64,000 bases of DNA from Clostridium carboxidivorans P7. Its GTDB lineage: Bacteria; Bacillota; Clostridia; Clostridiales; Clostridiaceae. The stretch is taken from positions 4,216,001 through 4,280,000 of the forward strand of contig NZ_CP011803.1 in assembly GCF_001038625.1 (NCBI RefSeq). The letters run 5' to 3'. The notes below the pieces were generated by a model, which did not search any database, had not been told where the DNA came from, and saw nothing but the letters and a program-made list of their open reading frames with translations. Within the stretch, counting starts at the first letter, position 1. Every line of letters begins with the position of its first letter. Both the position numbers and the translations under genes were made by a program. Below, piece after piece: positions 46,258 through 55,496 of the stretch.

Positions 46258-46272
46258 TTATATAAATTTTTC

Positions 46273-46334
46273 ATATGCTCCCTTTGTTGTAAACAATTAT
46301 CAAATGAAATTGTTTATTTCATAAGGAGGCATAT
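46273..46334 (+). other. Nested stem-loop downstream of the two-P-loop gene
   Basis: Outer arms ATATGCTCC (46273-46281) and GGAGGCATAT (46325-46334, one bulge); inner 9-bp arms 46290-46298 and 46308-46316. It is followed at once by a terminator. It may be an RNA structure in the 3' UTR. The AAGGAGG inside it is not followed by a gene. Confidence 0.4.
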
Positions 46335-46344
46335 TTTCTTATAT

Positions 46345-46388
46345 AAAAAGAAGCTGTCCCTTACTATTATGAGACAGCTCCTTTTTAT
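46345..46388. terminator. Bidirectional terminator at the end of the microcompartment operon
   Basis: AAAAAGAAGCTGTC pairs with GACAGCTCCTTTTT (one mismatch), between convergent transcription units. Confidence 0.8.
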
Positions 46389-46410
46389 ATTATATTCTTT
46401 AATTAAAATC

Positions 46411-46704
46411 TTATTTTGTAATTTCTTTATTTGATGGAAGAATCACTTCAACTTCTGAATGTGGACGTGGAATAACGTGAACTGATATTAATTCTCCTAC
46501 ACGTTGTGCAGCAGCAGCACCAGCATCTGTAGCAGCTTTAACAGCTCCAACATCTCCTCTAACCATAACAGTTACAAGTCCGCCTCCAACATATTCTTTA
46601 CCTATTAAATATACGTTTGCTGCCTTAACCATAGCGTCAGCCGCTTCTACTGCTCCTACTAATCCTTTAGTTTCTATCATTCCTAATGCATCATATTTTA
46701 CCAT
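46411..46704 (-). CDS. Microcompartment hexameric shell protein (BMC-H)
   Basis: A 97-residue single-BMC-domain protein of the PduA/EutM type. [20 protein letters not shown] and [19 protein letters not shown] are canonical, and HVIPRPH near residue 78 is the usual C-terminal edge. It forms hexamers tiling the shell facets; the pore loop is in the YVGGG region. It is the last gene of the operon. Ribosome site AGGAGG precedes the ATG. Confidence 0.96.
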   Translation of the reverse strand: MVKYDALGMIETKGLVGAVEAADAMVKAANVYLIGKEYVGGGLVTVMVRGDVGAVKAATDAGAAAAQRVGELISVHVIPRPHSEVEVILPSNKEITK

Positions 46705-46774
46705 TTTAAAATCCTCCTAAAATATCTTTTATTTTTATATTTTAATTTTTAATTATAACTTTTTATTAATTTTC

Positions 46775-47425
46775 TTATTTTACTATTGTTATTTTTGAGT
46801 TTGAGTTAATGCCCATTGCATTAGCCTCTTCAATATCAAGATGACATTCAAGACTTGAAGCATCATTAGCTCTAATAGCTACATTGCTGTATACTCCACC
46901 TCTTAAGTCATCAACTTTTATTGATACTACATCTCCATCGCAAACCCCTAAATTTTTAGCATCTTCAGGTGTCATGTGAATGTGTCTTTGTGCAACTACT
47001 AATCCCTCTTCAATTTGAACAGAACCTTTTGGCCCAACTAGCGTGACTCCTGGTGTTCTGCTTAAATCTCCGGATAATCTTATATGTGACACTGCTCCAA
47101 GCTTAACACAGTCTCCAGCTAATACTTCAACTTGTGTCTTGCTTCTTAAAGGTCCAAGAATTCTAACTTTCTCAATAGCACCTTTTGGTCCACAAAGCGT
47201 TACAACTTCCTTGCAAGCATATTGTCCAGGTTGAGATAGATCTTTAAGCTTCACAAGTTGATAGTCTTTGCCAAATAAACACTCTAAATCTTTTTGTGAA
47301 AGATGTAAATGTCTATTGGAAATACCTACTGGAATTTCAGATAAATTTCCTTGAACCACAGCTTTTTTTTCATTAGCTTTAACTGCTTCTAATAAAAGCT
47401 TTAATACTGATTCAAAATCATCCAT
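46775..47425 (-). CDS. pduL: PduL-type phosphate acyltransferase (phosphotransacetylase)
   Basis: A 216-residue metallo-acyltransferase converting acetyl-CoA to acetyl-phosphate inside the compartment and recycling CoA. The two zinc-site motifs are SNRHLHLS (near residue 36) and QRHIHM (near residue 148). The N terminus (DDFESVLKLLLEAVKANEKK) is an amphipathic helix typical of an encapsulation peptide. The ATG overlaps the aldehyde dehydrogenase stop codon (TAATG), implying translational coupling and matched amounts. Confidence 0.95.
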   Translation of the reverse strand: MDDFESVLKLLLEAVKANEKKAVVQGNLSEIPVGISNRHLHLSQKDLECLFGKDYQLVKLKDLSQPGQYACKEVVTLCGPKGAIEKVRILGPLRSKTQVEVLAGDCVKLGAVSHIRLSGDLSRTPGVTLVGPKGSVQIEEGLVVAQRHIHMTPEDAKNLGVCDGDVVSIKVDDLRGGVYSNVAIRANDASSLECHLDIEEANAMGINSNSKITIVK

Positions 47426-49029
47426 TAGTTTGCCTCCTTAATAGCAGCAACTATTTGGTTAACTAAATCTAAAAGTCCTTCATTTTTTGTACTTTCATCG
47501 TTAGTGCAAGTGTTATTAGTGCTAGCAGTTTCAGCACATTCATTAACTTTATTTAAAGCTGCTGCAGCCGCTGCAATTTGAGCTGGACTCATGTTCATAA
47601 ATGCGTTTTCAATTTCATTACAGCTTTCAGTAGTTTTTGTACAACAGCTGAAAGTTTTATTTTCAACTGCTAATGTTGTACAATCTTTTATACCATAAGC
47701 AACTCTCTTAATGTTTACAAGGTGCTCTGGAGTAACGTTCTCAGATACTGAGCTTCCACCCCAAGTACCACAGCCTAAAGTGAAGGAAGGTTTAAGACCT
47801 GTGCTTGCACCTGTTCCACCTTGAGTTCCGCCAGTATTAACAAGAATACGTGACGCTGGTTTTCTAGCAAACTTCATAACTATGTCTCTATCTTCAGTAT
47901 GAAGACTCATTGTATGACCAATTCCATTTTGAAGCAATTCAATACTTAATTCACATGCTTCATGCCAATCTTTTACTGTATAGAAGCCAAGAACTGTTGT
48001 AAGTTTTTCGAAGGATAATGGGTTACCTTCTCCTACTCCATTTTGTTTTCCTATAAGTACTCTTGTTCCTTCTGGAATTACAATTCCTGCAGCATCAGCA
48101 ATAACTTGTGGGCTTCTTCCAACGAACTTAGCATTCATAGCATGTCCATTCTTGAATAACAGTTGACAAACTTTATCAGTTTCATCTTTTGTCATGAAGT
48201 ATCCACCTTGTTTCTTGAACTCTTCAACAACTTTGTCGTGATTACATTCTTCACAGATTATTGATTGTTCTGAAGCACAAATTGTACCATTATCAAAAGT
48301 TTTACTTGCCATAATGTTTTTAACAGCTTTTTCTACATCAGCAGTTCTTTCAATATATGCTGGAGAATTTCCTGCACCAACGCCAAGAGCTGGCTTTCCT
48401 GAGCTATAAGCAGCTTTAACCATTCCTGGACCACCTGTAGCTATTATTATAGAAACTTCGCTGCACTTCATTAATTCATTTGTAGCTCCAATTGTTGGAA
48501 TACTTACTGCACTTATAATATTCTCTGGAGCGCCAGCTGCAACAGCTGCATCATGCATTAATTGAACTGCTTTAGTTGTACATTTTGCAGCAGATGGATG
48601 TGGTGAGAATACTATAGCATTACGAGATTTAATTGAGATCATAGCTTTGAAAATAGCTGTAGATGTTGGATTTGTTGAAGGTACTATACCCATAACTAAA
48701 CCAACTGGCTCAGCAATCTCTATAAGTTTGTTTATTGTATCTTCTTTAACTATACCTATAGTCTTCATATCTTTTATTGAATTATATAGTATAGTAGATG
48801 CTAAATGATTTTTGAAAGTTTTATCTTCAGCTTTACCAAAACCAGTTTCTTCAACCGCCATCTGTGCTAAACAAACAGCATGTTCTTCTGCAACTTTAAC
48901 CATATTGCGTAAAATTTTATCGATTTGCTCTTCAGTATAGTCAGCAATTTTATTAGCTGCTACTTTTCCAAGTCTAGCAAGATTTCTAGCTTCTTGAATT
49001 GAGCGTAAATCTTTATCAAAGTTTTCCAT
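47425..49029 (-). CDS. cutF: CoA-acylating acetaldehyde dehydrogenase of the choline microcompartment
   Basis: A 534-residue EutE/PduP/CutF-family enzyme oxidising acetaldehyde with NAD and CoA to acetyl-CoA. Catalytic Cys251 lies in GTICASEQS, and the CoA/NAD regions ([25 protein letters not shown]) are intact. A Cys/Thr/Asn-rich linker after about residue 460 leads to a terminal amphipathic helix ([15 protein letters not shown]), a probable encapsulation peptide. It is the active counterpart of the Ser-251 paralogue at 59118-60587. Confidence 0.93.
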   Translation of the reverse strand: MENFDKDLRSIQEARNLARLGKVAANKIADYTEEQIDKILRNMVKVAEEHAVCLAQMAVEETGFGKAEDKTFKNHLASTILYNSIKDMKTIGIVKEDTINKLIEIAEPVGLVMGIVPSTNPTSTAIFKAMISIKSRNAIVFSPHPSAAKCTTKAVQLMHDAAVAAGAPENIISAVSIPTIGATNELMKCSEVSIIIATGGPGMVKAAYSSGKPALGVGAGNSPAYIERTADVEKAVKNIMASKTFDNGTICASEQSIICEECNHDKVVEEFKKQGGYFMTKDETDKVCQLLFKNGHAMNAKFVGRSPQVIADAAGIVIPEGTRVLIGKQNGVGEGNPLSFEKLTTVLGFYTVKDWHEACELSIELLQNGIGHTMSLHTEDRDIVMKFARKPASRILVNTGGTQGGTGASTGLKPSFTLGCGTWGGSSVSENVTPEHLVNIKRVAYGIKDCTTLAVENKTFSCCTKTTESCNEIENAFMNMSPAQIAAAAAALNKVNECAETASTNNTCTNDESTKNEGLLDLVNQIVAAIKEAN

Positions 49030-49063
49030 TATTTCATACTTCCTCTCTTAGCTTTAACAATAG

Positions 49064-49738
49064 CTATTTTTTCTCATAATATAGCTTAAATTTGCTAATT
49101 AATAGATTTTTATTAGCCTTTGAAATTGCTCTGCCTGCGATTACAAAATCTTTGTATTCACGAGCTAGATTCCTGAGTTTAACAACCGTTAATTTAGATA
49201 GTATAGAAATGGCTTTTTCTATACCATTTTGGCTTACTGACTTATCTATATCATCTTTGTGCAAATTCTCCAGGTTTACCTTATGCATTTTACCTAAGTC
49301 TAAAGCATCTTCATTTTTCTCAGCATTATCTTCAGTTTTTTCTAAATCATTTATTTCTTCCACAATTTTTGCTTCTTCTGCAACTTTTAATTTCTCTATA
49401 GATTCTGCTTCTATAACTTCTGCCTTGTCTGTACCCTCTACATTAGTTAACTCCTCTTCAGAATCATTAGGTCCAATTATATTTTTCAATTCCTCATGAG
49501 GACGTGGAATTACATGTTCTGAAACTAAAGCTTGTTCATGGAGTTTTTTAACTGCTGCTGCTCCAGCTTCTATAGCTGCTTTTACTGCACCTACATCACC
49601 TGTAATTGAAATCGTAACAAGACCGCCACCTACATAAGTTTTTTCAATAATACTTACATCTGCTGATTTCACCATAGTATCAGCTGCTTCAATAGCCGCA
49701 AGTAATCCTTTTGTTTCTATTAAACCAAGCGATTGCAT
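49064..49738 (-). CDS. Shell protein with acidic linker and SAP/Rho-N-like C-terminal domain
   Basis: A 224-residue protein. Residues 1-90 form a normal BMC-H domain (LGLIETKGLLAAIEAADTM, HVIPRPHEE). Then comes a Glu/Asp/Lys-rich linker (about 95-165), and a basic C-terminal segment with LSKLTVVKLRNLAREY and ISKANKNLLISKF that resembles the helix-extended-helix of SAP or Rho N-terminal nucleic-acid-binding domains. EutK and PduK also carry C-terminal extensions on a BMC domain, but of other kinds. The function of this tail is unknown; it may face cargo or cytosol. Confidence 0.85.
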   Translation of the reverse strand: MQSLGLIETKGLLAAIEAADTMVKSADVSIIEKTYVGGGLVTISITGDVGAVKAAIEAGAAAVKKLHEQALVSEHVIPRPHEELKNIIGPNDSEEELTNVEGTDKAEVIEAESIEKLKVAEEAKIVEEINDLEKTEDNAEKNEDALDLGKMHKVNLENLHKDDIDKSVSQNGIEKAISILSKLTVVKLRNLAREYKDFVIAGRAISKANKNLLISKFKLYYEKK

Positions 49739-49807
49739 AGGTTTATCCTCCTAGTCTTCTATGAAGTTAAGACTTGAATCAGGTGGGGTTTCAACCTCAT
49801 CTAATTC

Positions 49808-50500
49808 TTAGCCATCGGATAAAAGATCCACCCAATTTGCTGGATATGTTGTATAGAATACCCTAGCTTTATCTGGTGAACCCCAAACTACTTTGGTATT
49901 TGATGGTACAAATAATACATCACCAGCATGAGCTGTATATGTCTTTCCATTGATTTCTACTGTTAAAGTTCCTTCAATAACATAGTCAATTTCTTCATAA
50001 GTCAATTCCCAATCAAATTTTGAGTTTTCAATGATTAAGAATCCAGCACTCATTTTTGATTCGTCTTTGCTTACTAACTCTTGGAAATAAACTTTGTTAT
50101 CTGGATTTCCAGTATCAAATACATCCATTTTTACTGAACTCCCTCTAACTACCTTAAGCCCACTAGCATCAGTATCTGCCTCGAATGGAAGACTTTTGCC
50201 TTTTAAACATTCAAGCATTTGTTGAAGAAGTCCCTTATCCATCATTACTTTAAAGAAATTAAGCATTTGTTCGCAGTCCATATCCTCTACATTTAGTGGC
50301 TTTTTAACTTCTTGTTGTTGTATTTTAACTTCTGGCTGCTGCACTTTAACTTCAGGAGCTTCTGTTGAAAATATTATTCCATTGTTTTTTGCAAGATCTT
50401 GAGCTGATGGTGTGATTATTTCACTGCCATCTATACAAAATACCTTTTCTCCCTTTAGTATTAATGCTTCAATATCTTTTACAGATATTAATTTTTTCAC
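49808..50500 (-). CDS. eutQ: EutQ-like cupin protein
   Basis: A 230-residue protein. The N-terminal part (ISVKDIEALILKGEKVFCID, then ITPSAQDLAKNNGI) is shared with EutQ and EutT-type proteins. A VKVQQPEVKIQQQEVKKP linker follows, and a C-terminal cupin barrel (YEEIDYVIEGTLTVEINGKT, AGDVLFVPSNTKVVWGS). Salmonella EutQ has acetate kinase activity, so ATP formation from acetyl-phosphate is possible here but inferred. It lies between pduT and a shell gene. Confidence 0.88.
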   Translation of the reverse strand: MKKLISVKDIEALILKGEKVFCIDGSEIITPSAQDLAKNNGIIFSTEAPEVKVQQPEVKIQQQEVKKPLNVEDMDCEQMLNFFKVMMDKGLLQQMLECLKGKSLPFEADTDASGLKVVRGSSVKMDVFDTGNPDNKVYFQELVSKDESKMSAGFLIIENSKFDWELTYEEIDYVIEGTLTVEINGKTYTAHAGDVLFVPSNTKVVWGSPDKARVFYTTYPANWVDLLSDG

Positions 50501-50569
50501 TTTATCACATCCTTTTATTTATTACGAAGTCATTATAATATACCTTCATATGTGTAAGTTCTTAACCTA

Positions 50570-51118
50570 CTAGAATAAAGATTCCACTAATCTGTTAGAA
50601 ACTGAAGGTATAACTTCAGCATTTACCAACATACCTTTTTGTCCTGCAATAGCTTTTCCAGCTTCAATACCAGTTTGAACTGCAGCTACATCTCCAGTAA
50701 AAGTGAAGAATGACTTACCACCGAGTCCTGTTCCTAGTCTAAGTTCTAAAGGCTGTAATTCAGCAGCTTTCAAAATTGCATCAGCAGCAATGACCATTGT
50801 TGCTAAGGAAAAAAATTCTATAATTCCAAGAGCCTGAATTCTATCTGGCATTGTTGTACCTGTTATTGCTGGAAATACCTCAGGGCTAACATTTGGTATA
50901 ACAATAGAATCAACTAAAAATTCTTCTGCAACACTTTCACCAACACCGACTGAATCCTGAACCGCTGCAACATCACCTTGAACAATAGCTATATATTTAC
51001 CTGGGCAAACAGAGCTAGCTGTTACTATTTCCACATCAGCGGTTTTTACCATTTGATCTGCTGCATATATGCCACGTGCAATACTTGTAAATTCAATCAT
51101 ACCTATTGCTTTTGACAT
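50570..51118 (-). CDS. pduT: PduT-type trimeric shell protein with iron-sulfur cysteine (BMC-T)
   Basis: A 182-residue tandem BMC protein (domain 1 residues 3-90, domain 2 about 95-182). Cys38 in the VCPGKY loop corresponds to the Cys38 of PduT that holds a 4Fe-4S cluster at the trimer centre. This gives a path for electrons across the shell. The gene starts one base after the pduS-like stop region, consistent with a working pair. Confidence 0.92.
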   Translation of the reverse strand: MSKAIGMIEFTSIARGIYAADQMVKTADVEIVTASSVCPGKYIAIVQGDVAAVQDSVGVGESVAEEFLVDSIVIPNVSPEVFPAITGTTMPDRIQALGIIEFFSLATMVIAADAILKAAELQPLELRLGTGLGGKSFFTFTGDVAAVQTGIEAGKAIAGQKGMLVNAEVIPSVSNRLVESLF

Positions 51119-51119
51119 A

Positions 51120-52448
51120 TTAATCCCTCCTTATCGCGATAAAATCATTTCCACTTTCTACAACTGTTCCTGAAATACTTGCATGAATTGCAGCGCCCAA
51201 ACTATCTTCAGGAATTTTTCCAATAAGCTGCCCTAATTCCACATGATCTCCAACAGAAACAACTGCTGATGCTGGTGCTCCTACATGCTGTCTTGTTGCA
51301 ATATGTATGAGTTTAGGTTCTATTGCAACCTCTGTCATAGGAGCAGACTTGTCGAAATCATGCAGCCCCAATCTAGCTATAAGACGTTTACTTGGAACTA
51401 ATCTATACTCTCGATTCTTGCTTGCAGTGAACTCTGACTTTATCGGTTTGTACCTTACATTCTTTTCTGCTAATTTGCCTTTAAAGTAGAGATTTGCAGC
51501 TTTAGGATAAAGTCCCGCTGGACATGAAAACAATTCACATAAATTACATTGGCAACATAGTTGTGCAATTTTCTGTCCTTCAATATCTTCTAATTTATAG
51601 CTTAAAGCTCTCATCATTTTGTGTGGCTGTGTATTATGTCCTATGAGATAACGAGGACACATATCTGTACACATACGGCACTGTTCACAAGAAGCTCTAT
51701 TTACTCTTTTTGCTTGTTCTATATTCATAGATTTTCTACGAATAAGAAAGTGATCTTTTTTAAGGATTACAAAACCCTTATTTTTCTTTGTAATGTAGCC
51801 ATCTATACTGCTCATTACAGGGCCCATCATAGGACCTCCATCAATAACTGCATAGTTATCAAAATTTTCTATTCCACTAAGCTTTAATACATCTATAATA
51901 GGTGTTCCTATTGGTACTTTTACAGTCAACCTGTTAGGAATATCGCCTGCAACTGTAATGTACTTTTCTGTAACTGCTTCACCTTGAGAAGCATTGTAAA
52001 TATTTAATGCTGTCTCTGAATTTACTACTACACATCCAACCTGAATTGGAATGCCAGCTTCAGGAACAACCCTTCCTGTAAGTTCATAAACTAAAACCTG
52101 CTCATCACCTACTGGGTAGATATCTGGAAGCTCTTTTACTTCAACAAAATCGCCTACCTTCAGTGCTTCAATTCTTTCTCTTAGAATTGAGATAACTTTT
52201 TTGTGCTTTCCTTTAATACCTATAATAGCTTTTCTAGCTTCAACAAACTTTCCTGCTGCTTCGAATCCTTTAATTATTTCATCTGGAAACAACTCCATGA
52301 GCTGCTGATCTACTCGCAGCAAAGGTTCACACTCAGCTCCATTAAGCAATATATATTCTGATTTTGATGTTAACTTTGCATGTGTAGGAAAACCTGCACC
52401 ACCTGCACCAATAACGCCGGCATCTTTAACCATTTCAAGAAGATTCAT
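51120..52448 (-). CDS. pduS: PduS-type iron-sulfur flavoprotein (RnfC-like)
   Basis: A 442-residue RnfC/NuoF-related protein. The N-terminal GAGGAGFPTHAKL loop binds nucleotide/FMN, an SLBB domain follows, and two 4Fe-4S motifs are visible: Cys254/257/260/264 (CEQCRMCTDMCP) and Cys298/301/304/309 (CQCNLCELFSCP). The last 80 residues are barrel-sandwich-like. PduS reduces cobalamin in Pdu systems; in this B12-independent locus a role in NADH reoxidation and electron export with PduT is more likely, which is inference. Confidence 0.92.
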   Translation of the reverse strand: MNLLEMVKDAGVIGAGGAGFPTHAKLTSKSEYILLNGAECEPLLRVDQQLMELFPDEIIKGFEAAGKFVEARKAIIGIKGKHKKVISILRERIEALKVGDFVEVKELPDIYPVGDEQVLVYELTGRVVPEAGIPIQVGCVVVNSETALNIYNASQGEAVTEKYITVAGDIPNRLTVKVPIGTPIIDVLKLSGIENFDNYAVIDGGPMMGPVMSSIDGYITKKNKGFVILKKDHFLIRRKSMNIEQAKRVNRASCEQCRMCTDMCPRYLIGHNTQPHKMMRALSYKLEDIEGQKIAQLCCQCNLCELFSCPAGLYPKAANLYFKGKLAEKNVRYKPIKSEFTASKNREYRLVPSKRLIARLGLHDFDKSAPMTEVAIEPKLIHIATRQHVGAPASAVVSVGDHVELGQLIGKIPEDSLGAAIHASISGTVVESGNDFIAIRRD

Positions 52449-52510
52449 TTATACCTCCCTTGCAGCTTTCCATACTCCATAGAAACTGCTAACTCTTATG
52501 GATTCTGAAA

Positions 52511-52774
52511 TTATCCAAAATTACAATCTTCATCAATCATTCCAATAACAACTGCATCTACAGGAATATCCTCATTTCCTAACATCCTCCGTGCAGATGA
52601 GCCAGTACTAACTATAACCCTATCTCCAATACCTGCACCAATATTATCTACAACAATAAATCTTCTTCCTGAATCTGTTCCTCCGATTTCCTCTGCAAGC
52701 ATAAACTTAAGTCCATTAAGCGAGTCTGCCTTCCTAGTTGCCCATATATTATCAATAAGTCTTGCTGCTATCAT
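52511..52774 (-). CDS. eutN: Microcompartment vertex protein (BMC-P, EutN/CcmL type)
   Basis: An 87-residue pentameric vertex protein: MIAARLIDNIWATRKADSL and a GAGIGDRVIVSTGSSAR core are typical of EutN/CcmL, and DAVVIGMID ends the barrel. It caps the icosahedral vertices. Its start overlaps the stop of the preceding shell-like gene by ATGA. Confidence 0.96.
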   Translation of the reverse strand: MIAARLIDNIWATRKADSLNGLKFMLAEEIGGTDSGRRFIVVDNIGAGIGDRVIVSTGSSARRMLGNEDIPVDAVVIGMIDEDCNFG

Positions 52775-53073
52775 ATTGCTTTTACCTCTTTCATTTTAAA
52801 TTTAATTTCATCCAATGCAGATTGTACAGATGCTGTGTCACCGAAAATTCCAATTAAAACCATATGTTGAGGACATGTTCCTCTTATATCTTCAACGGTA
52901 ACTCCAACAGCCTTTTCAGCAATATCTGCAGCATAAATCATATCAATAAGCTTCCCCTGAACAAGTCCTATTGCATCACTGCTATCTAAATCTGTCTTAC
53001 AGTTTCCACCCATTCGTCTTCTTAGAATATCTTTAGTGCTTTCAGAAGGCGATTTTATTATTCTAAAATCCAC
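52771..53073 (-). CDS. Divergent BMC-domain protein
   Basis: A 100-residue protein with one divergent BMC domain. DAIGLVQGKLIDMIYAADIA replaces the usual GLIETKG start, and LIGIFGDTASVQSALDEIK corresponds to the domain end. A 30-residue N-terminal extension (RIIKSPSESTKDILRRRMGG) precedes it. Its place, between eutJ and eutN, resembles accessory shell genes of glycyl-radical microcompartments. Whether it forms hexamers with open pores is not evident. Confidence 0.8.
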   Translation of the reverse strand: MDFRIIKSPSESTKDILRRRMGGNCKTDLDSSDAIGLVQGKLIDMIYAADIAEKAVGVTVEDIRGTCPQHMVLIGIFGDTASVQSALDEIKFKMKEVKAI

Positions 53074-53091
53074 TTTTAAACACTCTCCTCA

Positions 53092-53937
53092 TTACTCAAT
53101 GATATCTTGAGTGCAGCTTAAGGCTATACCAAGTGGTGTGACAAACATAGGATTCTTAGGCTTATGTGTATAAACTCCTGTTTGTTTTGCAATTATTTCC
53201 TCAATTCCTGTTAAACAACAAGTACCACCTACTAAAGAAATTTCCTTAACATCATAATTCTTAATATTATAATTAATAATTGATGCTACTTTCTCAACTA
53301 CCGGTTTTAATACTGGTAAAATTTCTTTATGGTTCTTATTATCTCTTTTGAATTTATCTGCCTCTTTAAAAGGCATTCCATATGCACCTGAAACAACTAG
53401 TGAAAAATGAGTACCGCCTGTAGCCTCATCAACAACATAAACAACTTTTCCATCCTTTAGGACTGATATACCAGTTGTTCCGCCACCAACATCTACAACT
53501 GCACCATTCTCAATTTTAAGTAAAGCATTTGCAGCAGTAGGCTCATCTAAAAGGTTTGTTAGTTCAAAGCCTGCAGCTTGAACTACATTTTTAATTGCTC
53601 CACCATCTAAGGAGTCTGTTCCTGGTGGTATTGCAGCAGCAGCATAAAGAAGTTCTGTATTAAGTTTTTCTTCAATTTCCTGTTTAAGCTCTCTAACAAG
53701 CTTTACTGCTCCAATATAATCAACAACCATACCATCTCTAACTACATCTGCATATCTATACGCGCCTGCAACAGGCTCATAGTTTTCATCTAAAACTGCT
53801 AGTACTACACATGCAGTTCCTAAATCCACACCTGTATAATAAACAGAAGAGTTATTACGTATTGGCTTTTTCACAACTTCTTCAAACTTTTGAACCATTT
53901 GATCACAATATTCAAAAATTAGATTTTTCTCTGACAT
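53092..53937 (-). CDS. eutJ: EutJ-like ASKHA-fold chaperone-type ATPase
   Basis: A 281-residue actin/Hsp70-fold protein. Phosphate-1 loop is TGVDLGTACVVLAVLD, phosphate-2 VVDVGGGTTGISVL, adenosine motif VGGTCCLTGIEE. EutJ proteins are thought to help fold or activate compartment enzymes, though this is poorly tested. I choose ATG 53937, six nt from AGGAGG; eight upstream codons overlap the previous gene. It follows the EutT-like gene. Confidence 0.9.
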   Translation of the reverse strand: MSEKNLIFEYCDQMVQKFEEVVKKPIRNNSSVYYTGVDLGTACVVLAVLDENYEPVAGAYRYADVVRDGMVVDYIGAVKLVRELKQEIEEKLNTELLYAAAAIPPGTDSLDGGAIKNVVQAAGFELTNLLDEPTAANALLKIENGAVVDVGGGTTGISVLKDGKVVYVVDEATGGTHFSLVVSGAYGMPFKEADKFKRDNKNHKEILPVLKPVVEKVASIINYNIKNYDVKEISLVGGTCCLTGIEEIIAKQTGVYTHKPKNPMFVTPLGIALSCTQDIIE

Positions 53938-54623
53938 TGCTTTCCTCCTACTGCTGAACAAATCAATTGTGACAGCGAATTAATTATTGAATTAACATTA
54001 TTTATAATTCTATTTTTTAAATCGTCATCATCATTTTCGTAAGCATTAATTATTTCAAAGTGTATTTCCCTTAAAGCACAACGAAGTACATGGGTTTTTA
54101 ATATTACATTACTTTTTTCAAGCTGCATATGAAATTCTGTTATTTCAAAACAATCCTCAAGCTCAATTGTGAAATTTAATGAATTCATGCCAGTACACTC
54201 TTTAAAGAAAACAGGTTCAAGTGTACCTTTTCCTTCCACAACATTTCTTATATTTGATATTTTTCTACCTAAATTTATAACATTTTGTGCTAAAATAATA
54301 TCTTCCTTTAATATTTCACTGCTAGTAACAAGAAATGTTGCCTCTATAGATTTCAATTTACAACAAAGCTTCTTTTTTAAACTTAAATTTAAATTGGAAT
54401 TAGTTTTTTCCTCTTGCTCTACCGCTTCTACCTGTTTCTCATCCTTTACTTGATTATGCTCCTTGTCCTTTGAATCATCATTAATCAATTTTATTCTTTT
54501 ATCAGATAGGTATTGAGATGCACCAGGTGTAAGCCGTTGTCCCTGTTGTAACTTATAGGTATCAAAAGGTTCTTTTCTGTATAAATCTCTTAAATACTCT
54601 TCGGTAATAAATTTGATCATCAC
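53919..54623 (-). CDS. EutT-like protein, possibly degenerate cobalamin adenosyltransferase homologue
   Basis: A 234-residue protein. The N terminus (FITEEYLRDLY, then LTPGASQYLSDKRIKLI) matches EutT. The middle and C-terminal helical part is compatible with the EutT adenosyltransferase fold. EutT normally has a metal site with a His and CC-x2-C cysteines. Here Cys87-Cys88 are present but position 91 is Lys/Ser, so the third Cys is missing. CutC needs no B12, so this may have a structural or regulatory role. It may also be a vestige. Confidence 0.65.
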   Translation of the reverse strand: MMIKFITEEYLRDLYRKEPFDTYKLQQGQRLTPGASQYLSDKRIKLINDDSKDKEHNQVKDEKQVEAVEQEEKTNSNLNLSLKKKLCCKLKSIEATFLVTSSEILKEDIILAQNVINLGRKISNIRNVVEGKGTLEPVFFKECTGMNSLNFTIELEDCFEITEFHMQLEKSNVILKTHVLRCALREIHFEIINAYENDDDDLKNRIINNVNSIINSLSQLICSAVGGKQCQRKI

Positions 54624-54659
54624 CCTTTACTCCTTACCTTTTTCAAATAAACAGAATTC

Positions 54660-55106
54660 TTAGAGCGGGTATTCATCGGATAAATACTCCTTTAAGGCAT
54701 CAATTCCTGTTCCCACTTTGAAACTAATATGAAAATGTGGCTCCAATATTCCTATATTCTTTAGCTGCCTTACACACTTTTCTTCATTTTCAGGCATAAC
54801 ATCGCATTTTGTTATAACTCCAATTACTGGACATCTAAATAATTTTGCAAATCCAGGGGAGTATATTTCAGTACAATTAGATTGATCAACCAATATAAGC
54901 ACATAAGCTGCATCCTGAGCTGCTGCAATTATATGTTTATACATCCATGCATTCTCTATATAGGCACCTGGAACATCAATAGTATTTTTACCATAAATCA
55001 AATCTGGTGTTCTCCTTAATGGACCATCATAATCATTTAATGCGTTAACTAAAGTAGTTTTGCCACATCTTGAGGGACCAATTACCATTATCCGTTTTTT
55101 TCTCAT
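54660..55106 (-). CDS. eutP: EutP/PduV-type P-loop GTPase
   Basis: A 148-residue Ras-like GTPase. G1 [10 protein letters not shown] (residues 10-19), Switch [11 protein letters not shown] and G4 TKCD (near residue 108) are present. Salmonella EutP has reported acetate kinase activity, and PduV localises to the shell. Both could apply here. Its ATG overlaps the EutS/PduU-like gene's stop (4 nt), so the two are probably co-translated. Confidence 0.9.
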   Translation of the reverse strand: MRKKRIMVIGPSRCGKTTLVNALNDYDGPLRRTPDLIYGKNTIDVPGAYIENAWMYKHIIAAAQDAAYVLILVDQSNCTEIYSPGFAKLFRCPVIGVITKCDVMPENEEKCVRQLKNIGILEPHFHISFKVGTGIDALKEYLSDEYPL

Positions 55107-55456
55107 GTTCTTGTGATGGGAGCAGGAGTAAATCCAAGCATATCTTTAAGCGTATCATTTACTGCATTAAGTGCTGTTTCAACACTTTGAACATCACCAT
55201 TTATTACCACAGACCCTGTAAAACGATCTAGAAATCCAATTTCCACATCAGCAGTCTTTGTGGCAATGTCTGCTGCAATAATAGCAGTTTCATAAGGTGA
55301 AAGAGTTAAAATACCTATTGCTCCTTTTTCATCAATTCCAAGACGTTCATATATATCATGCATAGGTGATGCGATAACGTGTGCTATAGTAATCTGTTTT
55401 CCTGGAACAGATTCCTGTATAATACGCTGTATATTCCTATCAGAAAAATCTCCCAT
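55103..55456 (-). CDS. EutS/PduU-type permuted shell protein
   Basis: A 117-residue BMC-H protein of the circularly permuted EutS/PduU type. [21 protein letters not shown] near the N terminus is the diagnostic segment that forms the beta-barrel over the pore. [21 protein letters not shown] and [14 protein letters not shown] are the BMC core. It sits between cutD and eutP. Confidence 0.93.
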   Translation of the reverse strand: MGDFSDRNIQRIIQESVPGKQITIAHVIASPMHDIYERLGIDEKGAIGILTLSPYETAIIAADIATKTADVEIGFLDRFTGSVVINGDVQSVETALNAVNDTLKDMLGFTPAPITRT

Positions 55457-55496
55457 AAATCTTACCTTCCATCTTAATTATCTATTTGAAAATTAT

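Noticed and set aside
51120..52448. RnfC of a membrane Rnf complex
   Set aside because: No rnfDGEAB genes nearby; adjacency to pduT and shell genes indicates the PduS branch.
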